From positions 806,001-870,000 of the forward strand of contig NZ_CP118260.1 of the NCBI RefSeq assembly GCF_013337045.2: DNA of 64,000 nucleotides, written 5' to 3'. The stretch comes from Agrobacterium vitis (GTDB lineage Bacteria > Pseudomonadota > Alphaproteobacteria > Rhizobiales > Rhizobiaceae). Both the position numbers and the translations under genes were made by a program. Shown in pieces: positions 1-9,167 of the stretch. Each line of letters starts with the position of its first letter. The first letter of the stretch is position 1. Under the pieces are notes generated by a model that searched no databases, was not told the DNA's origin, and saw only the letters and a program-made list of their open reading frames with translations.

Positions 1-76
1 GCCGACCCCTTACGGTCAGGCGCTGGCTCTGCTGCTGCTGACCGATGTGGCAATGTCATCGGAGAAAACCGTATGA
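1..76 (+). CDS. 3' end of a truncated upstream gene, possibly GH88/GH105 unsaturated glycuronyl hydrolase
   Basis: An open frame enters from the left edge and reads ...PYGQALALLLLTDVAM... before a TGA whose ATG overlaps the next start (ATGA). A PYGQ-A-LAL-L tail is typical of the C-terminus of GH88/GH105 unsaturated glucuronyl or rhamnogalacturonyl hydrolases, and the adjacent GH28 and sugar ABC genes fit that. Only 24 codons are visible, so the family call is inference; the presence of a coding end translationally coupled to the next gene is well supported. Confidence 0.5.
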   Translation, partial: PTPYGQALALLLLTDVAMSSEKTV

Positions 77-1407
77 CCCAGACGCTGGACATTGTCATCG
101 ATCATCAGCACGGCGACCGCACGCAAGCCATTCAGGCGGCAATGGACCATGTGTCTGCCTCTGGCGGCGGCAGGGTTTCGCTTGCCGCTGGATTGCATCA
201 GGTTGGTGGGCTGACGCTGCGCTCCGGTGTCGAGCTGCATCTGGGGGAGGGAGCCGTATTGCGGCCTGTGCCGGATTATCAGGCCTATGGCGACAATATC
301 GTCTCGGTCATTGCCGAAAAATCCAACCGGGCCATGCTGGTGGCGCGCGGCGCGGACACTATCGCGCTGACAGGGCCGGGCTGCATCGACGCCAGCGGCG
401 ATGCGTTCATTGCCGGTGACGATGTCAGCGTCGGCGTGTTTATTCCGGCGGAGTTTCGTCCGCGTGTTTTGGTGCTGGAGGGTTGCCGTGGCGTGCGTCT
501 CGACAATGTTCAAGTCGAAAATTCGCCGATGTGGACGCTGCATTTCGTCAATTGTGAGGATGTCAGCCTTGCCAATGTGGCGATCCGCAACAATTGCCGC
601 CTGCCCAATACCGATGGCATCGTGCTTGACGCCTGCCGCCGGGTGCTGATCGAAGACTGCACGATCTCTACCGCCGATGACGGGATCTGCCTGAAAACCA
701 GCGTCGGGCCGGATGGCAAGGCCATCGGCACCTGCGAAGATGTGCTGGTGCGCCGCTGCACCGTCTCCAGCCAGAGCTGCGCGCTGAAGCTAGGGACCGA
801 AAGCTTCGGGGACTTCTCCCGCGTGGTGTTCGAGGATTGCCGTGTCGAGCAATCCAACCGGGGGCTGGGGATTTTTTCCCGCGATGGCGGCAAGGTCTCC
901 GATGTCAGGTTCTCCCGCATCACCCTGGATTGCCGGGAGACGCCGGACGGGTTCTGGGGCTCCGGCGAGGCACTGACGGTGACGGTGGTGGACCGGGTGC
1001 CGGAGCACCCGGCGGGTGCGGTGCGGGGATTGGTTGTCGAGGATGTCACCGGGCGGATGGAAGGGACGGTCAACCTTGTCTCCATGGCCGGTGCCGGTAT
1101 TCACGATGTCGCCTTGCGGCGGGTGCATCTGGCCCAACAGCCCGGGGTGCTTGGCACCGCGTTGCGCTATGATATGCGCCCAACCAATGCCGATCTCGCA
1201 CCGTCGCCGGAAGCTCATGGCCGGGCCAATGCCTGGACGCGCGGTGCGGACGGACGCATCGTCGGGCTCATCGACTATCCGGACGGAATGCCGGGCGTGT
1301 TTGCCAGCGGGGTGGAAGGGCTGACCGTAGACGATCTCGTCATCGACAGGCCGCAGCCCCTGCCGGATGGGTGGAACCGTCTGGATCTCGTTCAGCACCA
1401 AAATTAA
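73..1407 (+). CDS. Glycoside hydrolase family 28 (polygalacturonase-like) protein
   Basis: A 444-residue right-handed beta-helix enzyme of the pectinase type. GH28 enzymes hydrolyse galacturonan or rhamnogalacturonan backbones. The signature Asn-Thr-Asp-Gly is at residues 179-182 and the second acid pair Asp-Asp at about 202-203. Where the canonical Gly-His-Gly would lie, the protein has Ser-Cys-Ala-Leu-Lys (about 235-239), and an Arg-rich strand at about 263-272 stands in for the RIK motif, so it may be a divergent exo-acting member. There is no signal peptide, which suggests cytoplasmic action on imported oligomers. The start overlaps the previous stop. It is followed by an ABC importer, which supports a role in pectin oligosaccharide use. 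Confidence 0.85.
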   Translation: MTQTLDIVIDHQHGDRTQAIQAAMDHVSASGGGRVSLAAGLHQVGGLTLRSGVELHLGEGAVLRPVPDYQAYGDNIVSVIAEKSNRAMLVARGADTIALTGPGCIDASGDAFIAGDDVSVGVFIPAEFRPRVLVLEGCRGVRLDNVQVENSPMWTLHFVNCEDVSLANVAIRNNCRLPNTDGIVLDACRRVLIEDCTISTADDGICLKTSVGPDGKAIGTCEDVLVRRCTVSSQSCALKLGTESFGDFSRVVFEDCRVEQSNRGLGIFSRDGGKVSDVRFSRITLDCRETPDGFWGSGEALTVTVVDRVPEHPAGAVRGLVVEDVTGRMEGTVNLVSMAGAGIHDVALRRVHLAQQPGVLGTALRYDMRPTNADLAPSPEAHGRANAWTRGADGRIVGLIDYPDGMPGVFASGVEGLTVDDLVIDRPQPLPDGWNRLDLVQHQN

Positions 1408-1425
1408 TGCATCTGGGAGGATGAT

Positions 1426-2544
1426 ATGGGAGCGTTGACACTCAAGGATCTCAACAAGTCCTACGGCGCGGTGAAGGTGCTGCATGACATAGACCTGACC
1501 ATCGAGGACGGCGAATTCGTCGTCTTCGTCGGTCCGTCGGGCTGCGGAAAATCCACCCTGCTGCGGATCATCGCCGGGTTGGAGGATGTGACGAAAGGTG
1601 CGATCAACATCGATGGTCGCGACGTCTCTCAGCTGTCGCCCGCCGAGCGCAAGATCGCCATGGTGTTCCAGTCCTATGCGCTTTATCCGCATATGAGCGT
1701 GCGCAAGAACCTGACCTTCGGGCTGGAAAACCTGAAATTCAAACGGGCCGAAATCGAGGCGCGGATCGCCGAAGCGGCAAGGATGCTGGCGATCGAGCCT
1801 TATCTGGACCGCAAGCCGCGCCAGCTTTCGGGCGGTCAGCGTCAGCGTGTGGCGATTGGCCGGGCGATTGTGCGCGAACCGGAAATTTTCCTGTTCGATG
1901 AGCCACTCTCCAATCTGGATGCGGCCCTGCGGGTCCAGACACGGGCGGAAATTACCCGCCTGCACCGCGACATCAAGACGACGATGATCTACGTGACCCA
2001 CGACCAGGTGGAAGCCATGACGATGGCCGACAAGATCGTCGTGTTGAAAGGGGGCCGGGTCGAGCAGGTGGGAACGCCGCTCGATCTGTTTAACAATCCT
2101 TGCAACCTGTTCGTGGCGGGCTTCCTTGGTTCGCCCCGGATGAACATGTTGAAAGGCCGGATCGCCGGTTTTCAGAAGGGTGAGGCGCTGATTGATGTCG
2201 GCTATCCACAGCAACTGACCGCTTCTGTTGATGAGACGGCGGCAAAGCCGGGCCAGGAGGTCATGGTCGGCATTCGCCCGGCGCATTTTCAGCGCGTCGA
2301 GACGGGTGGCCTGCCGTTCATTGTCGGCTATTGCGAAAGCCTTGGCACAGAAACCTATCTCTATGGCCGGATGGAAGGGCAGGAAGAACAGGTCATTTTG
2401 CATCAGCCCGGCCATTTCGTAGCCCCGGAGGATAGCCGCTTGGCGGTCGCGCCCTTGGCTGGCACGGTGCATGTGTTCGATCCTGTCTCGGGTCTGACGC
2501 TGACCCGACGCCGCCAACAGGTCAGCGGAGGCCTTGCCGCATGA
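1426..2544 (+). CDS. Sugar ABC transporter ATP-binding protein (UgpC/MsmK type)
   Basis: The ATPase of a carbohydrate importer, 372 residues, the usual length for the CUT1 family. Walker [10 protein letters not shown] is at residues 36-44, the signature LSGGQ at 134-138, Walker B LFDEP at about 156-160 and the switch His at 192. The C-terminal 140 residues form the regulatory TOBE-like extension. A GGAGG ribosome site precedes the ATG. It sits 18 bp after the GH28 gene and overlaps the first permease by ATGA. The substrate-binding protein is not in the visible part and is probably upstream. Substrate (an oligogalacturonide or rhamnogalacturonide) is inferred from context. Confidence 0.93.
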   Translation: MGALTLKDLNKSYGAVKVLHDIDLTIEDGEFVVFVGPSGCGKSTLLRIIAGLEDVTKGAINIDGRDVSQLSPAERKIAMVFQSYALYPHMSVRKNLTFGLENLKFKRAEIEARIAEAARMLAIEPYLDRKPRQLSGGQRQRVAIGRAIVREPEIFLFDEPLSNLDAALRVQTRAEITRLHRDIKTTMIYVTHDQVEAMTMADKIVVLKGGRVEQVGTPLDLFNNPCNLFVAGFLGSPRMNMLKGRIAGFQKGEALIDVGYPQQLTASVDETAAKPGQEVMVGIRPAHFQRVETGGLPFIVGYCESLGTETYLYGRMEGQEEQVILHQPGHFVAPEDSRLAVAPLAGTVHVFDPVSGLTLTRRRQQVSGGLAA

Positions 2545-3530
2545 GCCAGTTTGCCGATATCGCTGACCGCGCGCTGAACCGCGTCATGCTGGTGGTGGAA
2601 GCGCCGCTAAACGGGCTGGAACGGCTGTTTGGCCGCAAGCGCATGCCCTATTTTTTCCTGGCACCCAATCTGGTGCTGTTTGGCATTTTTACCTTTTTGC
2701 CGATTGCCATTTCCATCGGCTATGCCTTTACCGGCGGCACCAATCTGTTCGTTTCCGAGCGTCCCTATGTCGGGCTCGACAATTTCCGCCAATTGCTGAC
2801 CTGCGGCGATTATATGCAGCCGGGGAGTTGCACGGAATCACTGTTCTGGACTGCGATCTGGAACACGCTCTGGTTTGTCGGCTTCAACGTTGTGGCGACC
2901 TTGCTGGTATCGCTGATCACGGCGCTGATCCTCAACCGCGCCATGGTGGCGCGTGGGTTTTTCCGGGCGATATTCTTTTATCCGGTGTTGCTGTCACCTG
3001 TGGTGATCGGCTTGATCTGGAAATGGTTCCTGGACCGCAACGGCTTGCTCAACGCCTTTCTGCAAATGCTTGGCGTGCCGCCAGAGATCTTCCTGCTGGA
3101 GGTCGGCTGGTCACGGTTTTTCGTCGTCGTGGTCTCCGTCTGGTTTCATATGGGCTTCTACACGCTGATCCTGCTGGCGGGATTGCAGGCCATTCCCAAA
3201 GACCTCTATGAGGCGGCGGCTATCGATGCGGCGACACCGCGCCGGGTGTTGTTTCGTATCACCCTGCCGCTCTTGGCGCCCAACCTGCTGGTGGTGCTGA
3301 TCCTGTTGATGATCCGTTCCGTGCAGATTTTCGATGAGGCCTGGGTGCTGACCAATGGCGGGGGGCCGGGCACGGCCAACAGTTTCATCGTGCAATATAT
3401 CTACCAGATGGCGTTCGGCAGCGATCTTCGGCTGTTTGGTCTCGCCTCGGCGGCGGCAACCCTGATGGGCTGTGTGCTGCTGGTGCTGACCCTGCTGCAA
3501 CTTGGCCTCTCCAAGAAAATGGAGCAGTGA
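2541..3530 (+). CDS. Sugar ABC transporter permease, MalF-like
   Basis: A 329-residue inner-membrane permease of the CUT1 class with six predicted membrane helices. The cytoplasmic EAA loop that contacts the ATPase is visible near residues 223-243 ([13 protein letters not shown] followed by LPLLAP). A cytoplasmic N-terminal extension of about 35 residues precedes the first helix. The start codon overlaps the stop of the ATPase gene by four bases. It pairs with the next gene to form a heterodimeric channel. Confidence 0.93.
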   Translation: MSQFADIADRALNRVMLVVEAPLNGLERLFGRKRMPYFFLAPNLVLFGIFTFLPIAISIGYAFTGGTNLFVSERPYVGLDNFRQLLTCGDYMQPGSCTESLFWTAIWNTLWFVGFNVVATLLVSLITALILNRAMVARGFFRAIFFYPVLLSPVVIGLIWKWFLDRNGLLNAFLQMLGVPPEIFLLEVGWSRFFVVVVSVWFHMGFYTLILLAGLQAIPKDLYEAAAIDAATPRRVLFRITLPLLAPNLLVVLILLMIRSVQIFDEAWVLTNGGGPGTANSFIVQYIYQMAFGSDLRLFGLASAAATLMGCVLLVLTLLQLGLSKKMEQ

Positions 3531-3531
3531 T

Positions 3532-4584
3532 ATGAGCCTCAATCCCGTAACCTTCCTGACCCGCACCCGCCGCCAAGGTCGCATTGGCGTGACCGATGTG
3601 CTGGCCTGGCTCTGGCTGATCCTCGGCACATTGGCTGTGCTGGTGCCGGTGGTCTGGGCGGGTCTGTCCTCGATGAAACCGGCTGCCGAAATCACCCGTT
3701 TTCCACCGACGCTTCTGCCGCGAGACGCTGTGGAGGTGACGGTCAAGGGCTATGACAAGCCGCTTAGCCTCTGGCAGGTCAGCATGGATGGTACGAACAG
3801 GCAGATGGCCATGGTGCGGCGCATCGGCCTGAAGGCGCAGATGGTCGATCCCGAAAACCCGCAAACCCCGGTCAGCGTCGATACCCGCACGATCACGCCG
3901 GTCCAGAGCCTGACGATTGCCACGGAAAACTACACGGACCCTTTAACCCGGTTTGCCTTCCTGACATTCCTCAAGAACTCGGTCTTCGTCACCGTTGTGG
4001 CGACGGCTCTCACCTTGATCGTCAATGCCTTGGCGGCCTTTGCCCTGTCGAAATACCGGTTTCGGGGCGACAAGGCGGTGTTCGTGCTGATCATCTCAAC
4101 CTTGATGATCCCGCTGACCGTTGTCATGGTACCTGCCTATCTGGTCATTGTCGGGGTTGGGTTGGTGGATAATCTCTGGGGCGTCATCATCCCGACCATT
4201 GCCTCGCCGACTGGGGTCTTTCTTCTCAGGCAATATATGCTGACCATTCCCGACGAGTTGATCGAAGCGGCAAGGGTGGATGCGGCCAGTGAATTCAGGA
4301 TCTTCTGGCGGATCGTCCTGCCATTGACCGCGCCTGCGCTCGCGGTGCTGGCGATTTTCTCGGTTCTATGGCGCTGGAACGATTTTCTCTGGCCGCTAAT
4401 CGTGCTCAGCAGCCGTGAGAATTTCACCCTTCAAGTCGGACTCAATGCCTTTCAGGGCGAGTTTTCGGTGCAGTGGAATTACATCCTCGCCATGACCTTC
4501 CTCAGCCTGATGCCAGTGACGCTGGTCTTCCTGTTCCTGCAAAAATACATCACCACAGGCATTGCCGGGACGGGGATGAAATAA
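3532..4584 (+). CDS. Sugar ABC transporter permease, MalG-like
   Basis: A 350-residue second permease. The ATG at 3532, one base after the preceding stop, is chosen over an in-frame start inside the previous gene. A periplasmic stretch of about 90 residues lies between helices 1 and 2, then the usual five helices follow with the EAA loop IEAARVDAASEFRIF and LPLTAP. Family knowledge: CUT1 MalG-type subunit. The gene is convergent with the LacI-type regulator just downstream, only 14 bp apart. Confidence 0.93.
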   Translation: MSLNPVTFLTRTRRQGRIGVTDVLAWLWLILGTLAVLVPVVWAGLSSMKPAAEITRFPPTLLPRDAVEVTVKGYDKPLSLWQVSMDGTNRQMAMVRRIGLKAQMVDPENPQTPVSVDTRTITPVQSLTIATENYTDPLTRFAFLTFLKNSVFVTVVATALTLIVNALAAFALSKYRFRGDKAVFVLIISTLMIPLTVVMVPAYLVIVGVGLVDNLWGVIIPTIASPTGVFLLRQYMLTIPDELIEAARVDAASEFRIFWRIVLPLTAPALAVLAIFSVLWRWNDFLWPLIVLSSRENFTLQVGLNAFQGEFSVQWNYILAMTFLSLMPVTLVFLFLQKYITTGIAGTGMK

Positions 4585-4598
4585 GCGCCTGAACGTTA

Positions 4599-5639
4599 TT
4601 AACAGCGTGGCGGTGCGATGCTGCCGCGCAGGATCAGGCGGCATCCCAGTTCCAGCCGATGGGCCGGGCGCAGCGGATCGATGGAAACCAGCCGCTGCTC
4701 GATGAGGCTGAGAGCCGCAGCGCCAAGCCGGGCACTGGGCAGTTGAATGGTCGAGAGCGGCGGAGTGCTGAATTCGCCGGGCAGGATGTCATCGCAGCCC
4801 AGCACGGATATGTCTTCGGGAACCTTGATGCCTGCCTTGCGCAAGGTCTTCAGACAGCCGAGCGCCAGATTATCGGCGGCGCAAAAAATCGCGGTGGCCT
4901 GCTTCAGCGATGGATCACGGGTCAATAATTCGCGCAACACCCTTTCACCTTCGGCTGGCTCATAGCTCTCAGCCTCGACCACCATGTCGATAGGGGCTTG
5001 CAGCCCGGCGGCCAGAAAGGCATCGACATACCCGTCGTAACGGCGGCGGATGGTGGTGCGGCCCGGCCATGTCACATGCAGAATGCGACGGTGGCCAAGC
5101 GCCAGCAGATGCTCGATGGCCTGGCGCGCGCCGAACCGATTGCCTGCGGTGACCGTATCGATGCGCATCGACGGATCTTCGCCATTGATGATCACAGATG
5201 GTATCGCCAATTGCGCCAGCGCGCGGATAAATTCCGGTCGGTCGTCATTGATGATGACGATGCCATCGACTTTTTCGGCAACGGCAATCCGCTTTACCTC
5301 AGCGGCGTCGATCCGGTTGCCCGGGGTGACGCAAGGGACGATGCGGATCGCCCGACGCTCGCATTCCTCGCGTAGCCCATTCATCACGGTCCAACTGACC
5401 AGATTGAGGTCGCTTTGCGGGGCCGCGTCACCAGCAACCGCTAGAAGAATGCAGCGCAGCGTGGCAATGGTCGCCTTGTTGCGCCGTTTTTCCAGATAGC
5501 CCAGCCGTTGGGCGGACGCGATCACCCGGTCGCGCACCTCTGCCGTCAGCGGCGCGGTGCCGTTTAACGCATGCGAGGCGGTGCTGATCGAGACGCCAGC
5601 GTCCAGCGCCACGTTTTTCAGGCTGATCTTCGCTGTCAC
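4599..5639 (-). CDS. LacI-family transcriptional repressor
   Basis: A 346-residue regulator. Residues 5-28 form the LacI helix-turn-helix (ISLKNVALDAGVSISTASHAL), followed by the hinge and a periplasmic-binding-protein-like sugar-binding domain ending in the typical strand containing SVLGCDDI. It lies tail to tail with the sugar ABC and GH28 genes and is inferred to control them in response to a pectin-derived sugar. The operator itself is probably outside the window, upstream of the operon. Confidence 0.92.
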   Translation of the reverse strand: MTAKISLKNVALDAGVSISTASHALNGTAPLTAEVRDRVIASAQRLGYLEKRRNKATIATLRCILLAVAGDAAPQSDLNLVSWTVMNGLREECERRAIRIVPCVTPGNRIDAAEVKRIAVAEKVDGIVIINDDRPEFIRALAQLAIPSVIINGEDPSMRIDTVTAGNRFGARQAIEHLLALGHRRILHVTWPGRTTIRRRYDGYVDAFLAAGLQAPIDMVVEAESYEPAEGERVLRELLTRDPSLKQATAIFCAADNLALGCLKTLRKAGIKVPEDISVLGCDDILPGEFSTPPLSTIQLPSARLGAAALSLIEQRLVSIDPLRPAHRLELGCRLILRGSIAPPRC

Positions 5640-5697
5640 GCTTTATCCTCAAAAACGTATGGATATGAACGCAGCATAATCCAGCAGAGCCGATAGG

Positions 5698-6843
5698 TCA
5701 CGAGCCGATACGACGGCGCCGTTCGCGGCTCAAATCGAAGATCTGGATGCCATCTCTCGGGCGGCCGCGGTTGCGCCATTTCGGATGTTTCAGTGTATAG
5801 GTGGCGTCGTCGTAGCCTGCCTGCCAATGTTCGTTTATGGAGGCGCGCGAAAATTCATAGTCCATCGAGTGGGTGGCGTGGGCGGCACGCCGGTGAATGA
5901 GGTGAACGATGGTCACGTCATATTCCTGGCCAATCGAGCGCAGCAGCTTGGCATCCTCGTCATCGCGAAATTCCGGCGGCAGCTTGTCCAACAGGCGTTT
6001 CGCGGCCCGGCGGATCACCTGCTTGCGGGCGAATTCATCGGTATTCATTCGGGTTCGGCTGGAAAAACGGATTTCCTTGGTGCGGCTTTCCACCTCGAAC
6101 TGATCCTTTGGCATGTCGCCGCGCGCGCTGAACAGATCGACCTGGAAAATGTCGAGATCCCGCTGGCTTTCATTGGTTTCCAGCACATGCTGCAAGGGTG
6201 TATTCGACACCAGGCCGCCATCCCAATAAAACCGGCCATCGATTTCAACCGGCGGAAAACCGGGCGGCAGCGCGCCGGAGGCGGCGATATGGCGGGCATC
6301 GAGCCTAGTGTGACGATTGTCGAAATAGGCGAAATTGCCGGAGAGAACGTCCACGGCACCGAGGCTGAGCCGTGTCGTGCCGTCATTCAGCAATTTGAAA
6401 TCGATCAGATTGTTCAGCGTCTTTATCAGCGGTTCGGTGTCATAGACGCTGACGCGGTAATCGGGATTGAGCAACACTTGCTGTGGCGTGGGCAAGCGCG
6501 GCGAAAAGAAACCGGGAATGCCAAACATCATGCCGGTTAGCGCTGAAAGATCGTTGGTGGTGCGTCGTGCGGCGGTGTCCTGATCGCCAAGGTTGAAATT
6601 CAGCTGCGAAGATACCATGTCCCAGAAGGCGCGCAGGTTTTCCACCCGCTTTTCCCTGGGACTGCCGGCAATCAGCGCCGAATTGATCGATCCGATGGAA
6701 ATGCCAGCCAGCCAATCCGGATCGACATCATGGGCGTGAAGGGCCTCATAAGCACCAGCCTGGTAAGCACCCAACGCCCCCCCACCCTGAAAGACAAAAA
6801 TACGATCGGTGGCGGCATTGGTCTCGGACGACAGCATCGGCAT
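5698..6843 (-). CDS. Patatin-like phospholipase (DUF3734-type)
   Basis: A 381-residue lipid acyl hydrolase of the patatin family, which uses a Ser-Asp dyad. The oxyanion glycine run GGGALG is at residues 20-25, the nucleophile elbow G-I-S-I-G has Ser49, and the dyad aspartate is in DGG at Asp208. The C-terminal part (about residues 240-370), rich in Arg and aromatic residues, resembles the DUF3734 extension seen in many proteobacterial members. No signal peptide, so probably cytoplasmic or peripheral on the membrane. It appears monocistronic. Confidence 0.9.
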   Translation of the reverse strand: MPMLSSETNAATDRIFVFQGGGALGAYQAGAYEALHAHDVDPDWLAGISIGSINSALIAGSPREKRVENLRAFWDMVSSQLNFNLGDQDTAARRTTNDLSALTGMMFGIPGFFSPRLPTPQQVLLNPDYRVSVYDTEPLIKTLNNLIDFKLLNDGTTRLSLGAVDVLSGNFAYFDNRHTRLDARHIAASGALPPGFPPVEIDGRFYWDGGLVSNTPLQHVLETNESQRDLDIFQVDLFSARGDMPKDQFEVESRTKEIRFSSRTRMNTDEFARKQVIRRAAKRLLDKLPPEFRDDEDAKLLRSIGQEYDVTIVHLIHRRAAHATHSMDYEFSRASINEHWQAGYDDATYTLKHPKWRNRGRPRDGIQIFDLSRERRRRIGS

Positions 6844-6955
6844 TCACCATGGATTATTGCATCGCGATGAAGATAGCTGTTTTTGCACGCTATTCCAGTA
6901 TCTTGCCGCCTCACTTAGCGTTTATGGCAAAATAATTTGCTCTGCTTCATCCATG

Positions 6956-6986
6956 AGATCCGTGCGCCTTACCGGCGCACGGATCT
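6956..6986 (-). terminator. Hairpin downstream of the alcohol dehydrogenase gene
   Basis: A perfect 13-bp stem (AGATCCGTGCGCC at 6956-6968, its complement at 6974-6986) with the loop TTACC lies 8 bp past the stop of the dehydrogenase gene. There is no strong T-run on the minus strand; the plus-strand side continues GGTTATTTT. It probably terminates or stabilises the dehydrogenase mRNA, possibly acting from both sides. Confidence 0.6.
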
Positions 6987-6994
6987 GGTTATTT

Positions 6995-8023
6995 TCAGGC
7001 GGCCAGATCGAGCACGATCCGTCCGTCGATCTTGCCTTCGCGCATGCGATCAAAAATCGCATTGATATTTTCCAGCTTGTCCCAGGAGAAATGAGCGGCA
7101 ACTTTGCCTTCACCGGCAAATTGCAGCGATTCCTCAAGATCCTGCCGGGTGCCGACAATCGAGCCACGCACGGTGATGCGTTTTAGCACGGTTTCAAATA
7201 CGGGCAGCGAGATGAAGCCCGGCGGCAGACCGACCAGCGCCATCGTGCCCTTGGAGCGCAAGAATCCATAGGCCTGTTCCATCGCTTTCGGGGAAACGGC
7301 TGTCACCAGCGCGCCATGAACGCCACCGGTGGCCTTTTGCACCTGCTCGATAGCGTCGGCTGCACGACCATTGACGACCACATCGGCGCCCAGCTTCTTG
7401 GCCAGTGCCAGCTTGTCATCGAAAATATCGGCGGCAACGACATGCATGCCCATGGCCTTGGCATATTGCACAGCCATGTGGCCAAGCCCGCCAATGCCCG
7501 AAATCACCACCCATTCGCCGGGTCGCACTTCGGTTTCTTTGAGGCCCTTATAGACGGTGACCCCTGCGCAGAGAATGGGCGCGGCGGCGCCGAATTCCAG
7601 GTTGTCAGGCAGGCGGCCAACATAATCGGGATCGGCAAGTCCGTATTGGGCAAAGGTGCCGTTGACCGAATAGCCGGTATTCTGCTGGCTGCCGCAGAGC
7701 GTTTCCCAGCCGGTGCGGCAGGGATTGCAGCAGCCGCAGGCGGTATGCAGCCACGGAACGCCAATCCGGTCGCCTTCCTTGATCCGGGTGACGCCCGCAC
7801 CAAGCTTTGCGACAAAGCCGACGCCTTCGTGGCCGGGAATGAAAGGCGGATTGGGCTTGACCGGCCAATCGCCGCTGATGGCGTGCAGGTCGGTATGGCA
7901 AACGCCGGTCGCCGCATACTTGACCAAAATCTGGCCAGGACCGGGTTCGGGGATCGGCATTTCCTCAATGGTCAGCGGCTTGCCGAATTCGCGTGCAACA
8001 GCGGCTTTCATCATCGATGCCAT
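6995..8023 (-). CDS. adhP: Zinc-dependent alcohol dehydrogenase, AdhP type
   Basis: A medium-chain dehydrogenase of 342 residues that oxidises primary alcohols (or reduces aldehydes) with NAD. Catalytic zinc ligands are Cys42 and His65-Glu66; structural zinc cysteines are 96, 99, 102 and 110. The nucleotide-binding glycine motif GIGGLGH is near residue 176. The ATG at 8023 is chosen because GGAGGA lies a few bases upstream and the product then starts MASMMKAAV, matching the family; an upstream in-frame ATG at 8077 lacks such support. An FNR/FixK-type palindrome about 100 bp upstream suggests induction at low oxygen. Confidence 0.93.
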   Translation of the reverse strand: MASMMKAAVAREFGKPLTIEEMPIPEPGPGQILVKYAATGVCHTDLHAISGDWPVKPNPPFIPGHEGVGFVAKLGAGVTRIKEGDRIGVPWLHTACGCCNPCRTGWETLCGSQQNTGYSVNGTFAQYGLADPDYVGRLPDNLEFGAAAPILCAGVTVYKGLKETEVRPGEWVVISGIGGLGHMAVQYAKAMGMHVVAADIFDDKLALAKKLGADVVVNGRAADAIEQVQKATGGVHGALVTAVSPKAMEQAYGFLRSKGTMALVGLPPGFISLPVFETVLKRITVRGSIVGTRQDLEESLQFAGEGKVAAHFSWDKLENINAIFDRMREGKIDGRIVLDLAA

Positions 8024-8103
8024 GATTTCCTCCATAGAAATTGATGTTTTAAAATTCAACATCGTGTCTCGGCTCATGCTGAGACTATGGAGGAGCCTAG
8101 TGC

Positions 8104-8147
8104 AGGGCGGGGCGATTGCTTTTGATTGATATCAATCCGCCCCGCTT
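8104..8147. terminator. GC-rich hairpin between adhP and the dienelactone hydrolase gene
   Basis: GCGGGGC-GATTG and its complement CAATC-C-GCCCCGC form an interrupted stem of about 12 bp just past the stop of the dienelactone hydrolase gene on the minus strand. It fits a terminator for that gene. The FNR-like box occupies the loop and inner stem, so terminator and operator overlap. Confidence 0.5.
8122..8135 (-). promoter_or_regulatory. FNR/FixK/FnrN-type box upstream of adhP
   Basis: TTGATTGATATCAA is an exact match to the consensus TTGAT-N4-ATCAA bound by FNR-family anaerobic regulators (FnrN and FixK in rhizobia). Its centre is about 105 bp from the adhP start codon, compatible with an activator site at about -41 if the transcript starts some 65 bp upstream of the ATG. 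It implies microaerobic control of adhP. Confidence 0.75.
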
Positions 8148-8164
8148 TGTTGTGGTAGGTATTC

Positions 8165-9052
8165 CTATGCCAGGTTCTTTTTGAGAAAAGCTACCGTCCG
8201 TGACCAGGCAAGGTCTGCGGCCTCCTTGTTATAGCGGGCCGCCGACGTGTCATTGTTGAAGGCATGGTTGACGCCGTCATAGACGAAGATCTCGGCCTGT
8301 TTACCATTGGCCTCAAGCGCCTTGCGATAGGCATCGATCCCGGCATTGATGCGCTCGTCAAGGCCAGCGTAATGCAGCATCAAGGGTGCGTTGATTGCTG
8401 GCACCTGTTCGGCGGGCGGCTGGGCTCCGTAATAGGCGACACCCGCCCCAAGCTGTGGTGAGGCGATAGCCAACCGATTGACCATGCCGCCGCCCCAGCA
8501 AAAGCCGATGGCGCCGACCTTGCCGTTGACGCCCTTCACGGCCGCAAGATAGGCGCGGCTGGCCTCGGCATTGTTCACCGTTGTGCCCAGATCGAGCGTG
8601 GTGAACATGTCGCGGGCCTTGTCCTCGTCCTCCGGCGTGCCGCCCTGTGGTGACAGAAAATCCGGTGCCAGCGTAACGAAGCCTTCCAGCGCCAGCCGAC
8701 GGGTTACATCCTGAATATGCGGATTGAGGCCACGGTTTTCGTGGATGACGATTACGCCGGGCAGGGCGGTCTTGGCGTCTTTTGGGGTGACGAGATAGCC
8801 CTTCATCTCGCCGCTCGCGCCGGGATAGGTGACCATTGACGCAGTCAACCGCTCATCGTTTTCCGGCGTCAGCGCGGCATTGGCCTGGTTGGCAGCCAGC
8901 ATTGGCATGATGGCTGCGGCTGCTGCCCCGGAACCGGCCAATCTGGTGAGTTTTTCCATGAAACCCCGGCGGTCGAGGCTGAGATGGGTATATTCATCAT
9001 AGGCGTTGATCATCGCCTGGGTGATCGCTGGGGTAACGGTTGGCTTTTCCAT
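8165..9052 (-). CDS. Dienelactone hydrolase family protein with Tat-type signal
   Basis: An alpha/beta hydrolase of 295 residues. The dienelactone hydrolase triad is visible: nucleophile Cys185 in GFCWGGG, Asp232 in GLDERI, His263 in VNHAF, with the conserved Glu105 in IHENRG. Residues 27-59 contain a twin-arginine motif (DRRGFMEKL) and an Ala-rich hydrophobic stretch ending ANA, so Tat export to the periplasm is likely. The ATG at 9052 is preferred because GGAGGA precedes it at the right distance; the longer frame from 9127 would bury the signal. True substrate unknown. Confidence 0.88.
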   Translation of the reverse strand: MEKPTVTPAITQAMINAYDEYTHLSLDRRGFMEKLTRLAGSGAAAAAIMPMLAANQANAALTPENDERLTASMVTYPGASGEMKGYLVTPKDAKTALPGVIVIHENRGLNPHIQDVTRRLALEGFVTLAPDFLSPQGGTPEDEDKARDMFTTLDLGTTVNNAEASRAYLAAVKGVNGKVGAIGFCWGGGMVNRLAIASPQLGAGVAYYGAQPPAEQVPAINAPLMLHYAGLDERINAGIDAYRKALEANGKQAEIFVYDGVNHAFNNDTSAARYNKEAADLAWSRTVAFLKKNLA

Positions 9053-9088
9053 CGGTGTCCTCCACAAGATTGTCCAGTCTAAAACATA

Positions 9089-9138
9089 GAAAACCCGAAC
9101 CGGCATCCAATGTTCATTGGAGGCCAATCCGGGTTTTC
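9089..9138 (-). terminator. Rho-independent terminator of guaB
   Basis: GAAAACCCG and CGGGTTTTC enclose a second inner stem (CCAAT/ATTGG), giving a long hairpin that ends in TTTTC on the minus strand, about 30 bp after the guaB stop. The symmetry suggests it could also act on the plus strand. Confidence 0.75.
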
Positions 9139-9167
9139 ATCAACACTTATTCGTGACTGGGCCGTTT

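Noticed and set aside
790..2517. 575-codon open frame antisense to the GH28 and ATPase genes
   Set aside because: The opposite strand carries clear domain matches in both genes; long antisense frames are common in GC-rich DNA and its product has no recognisable motif.
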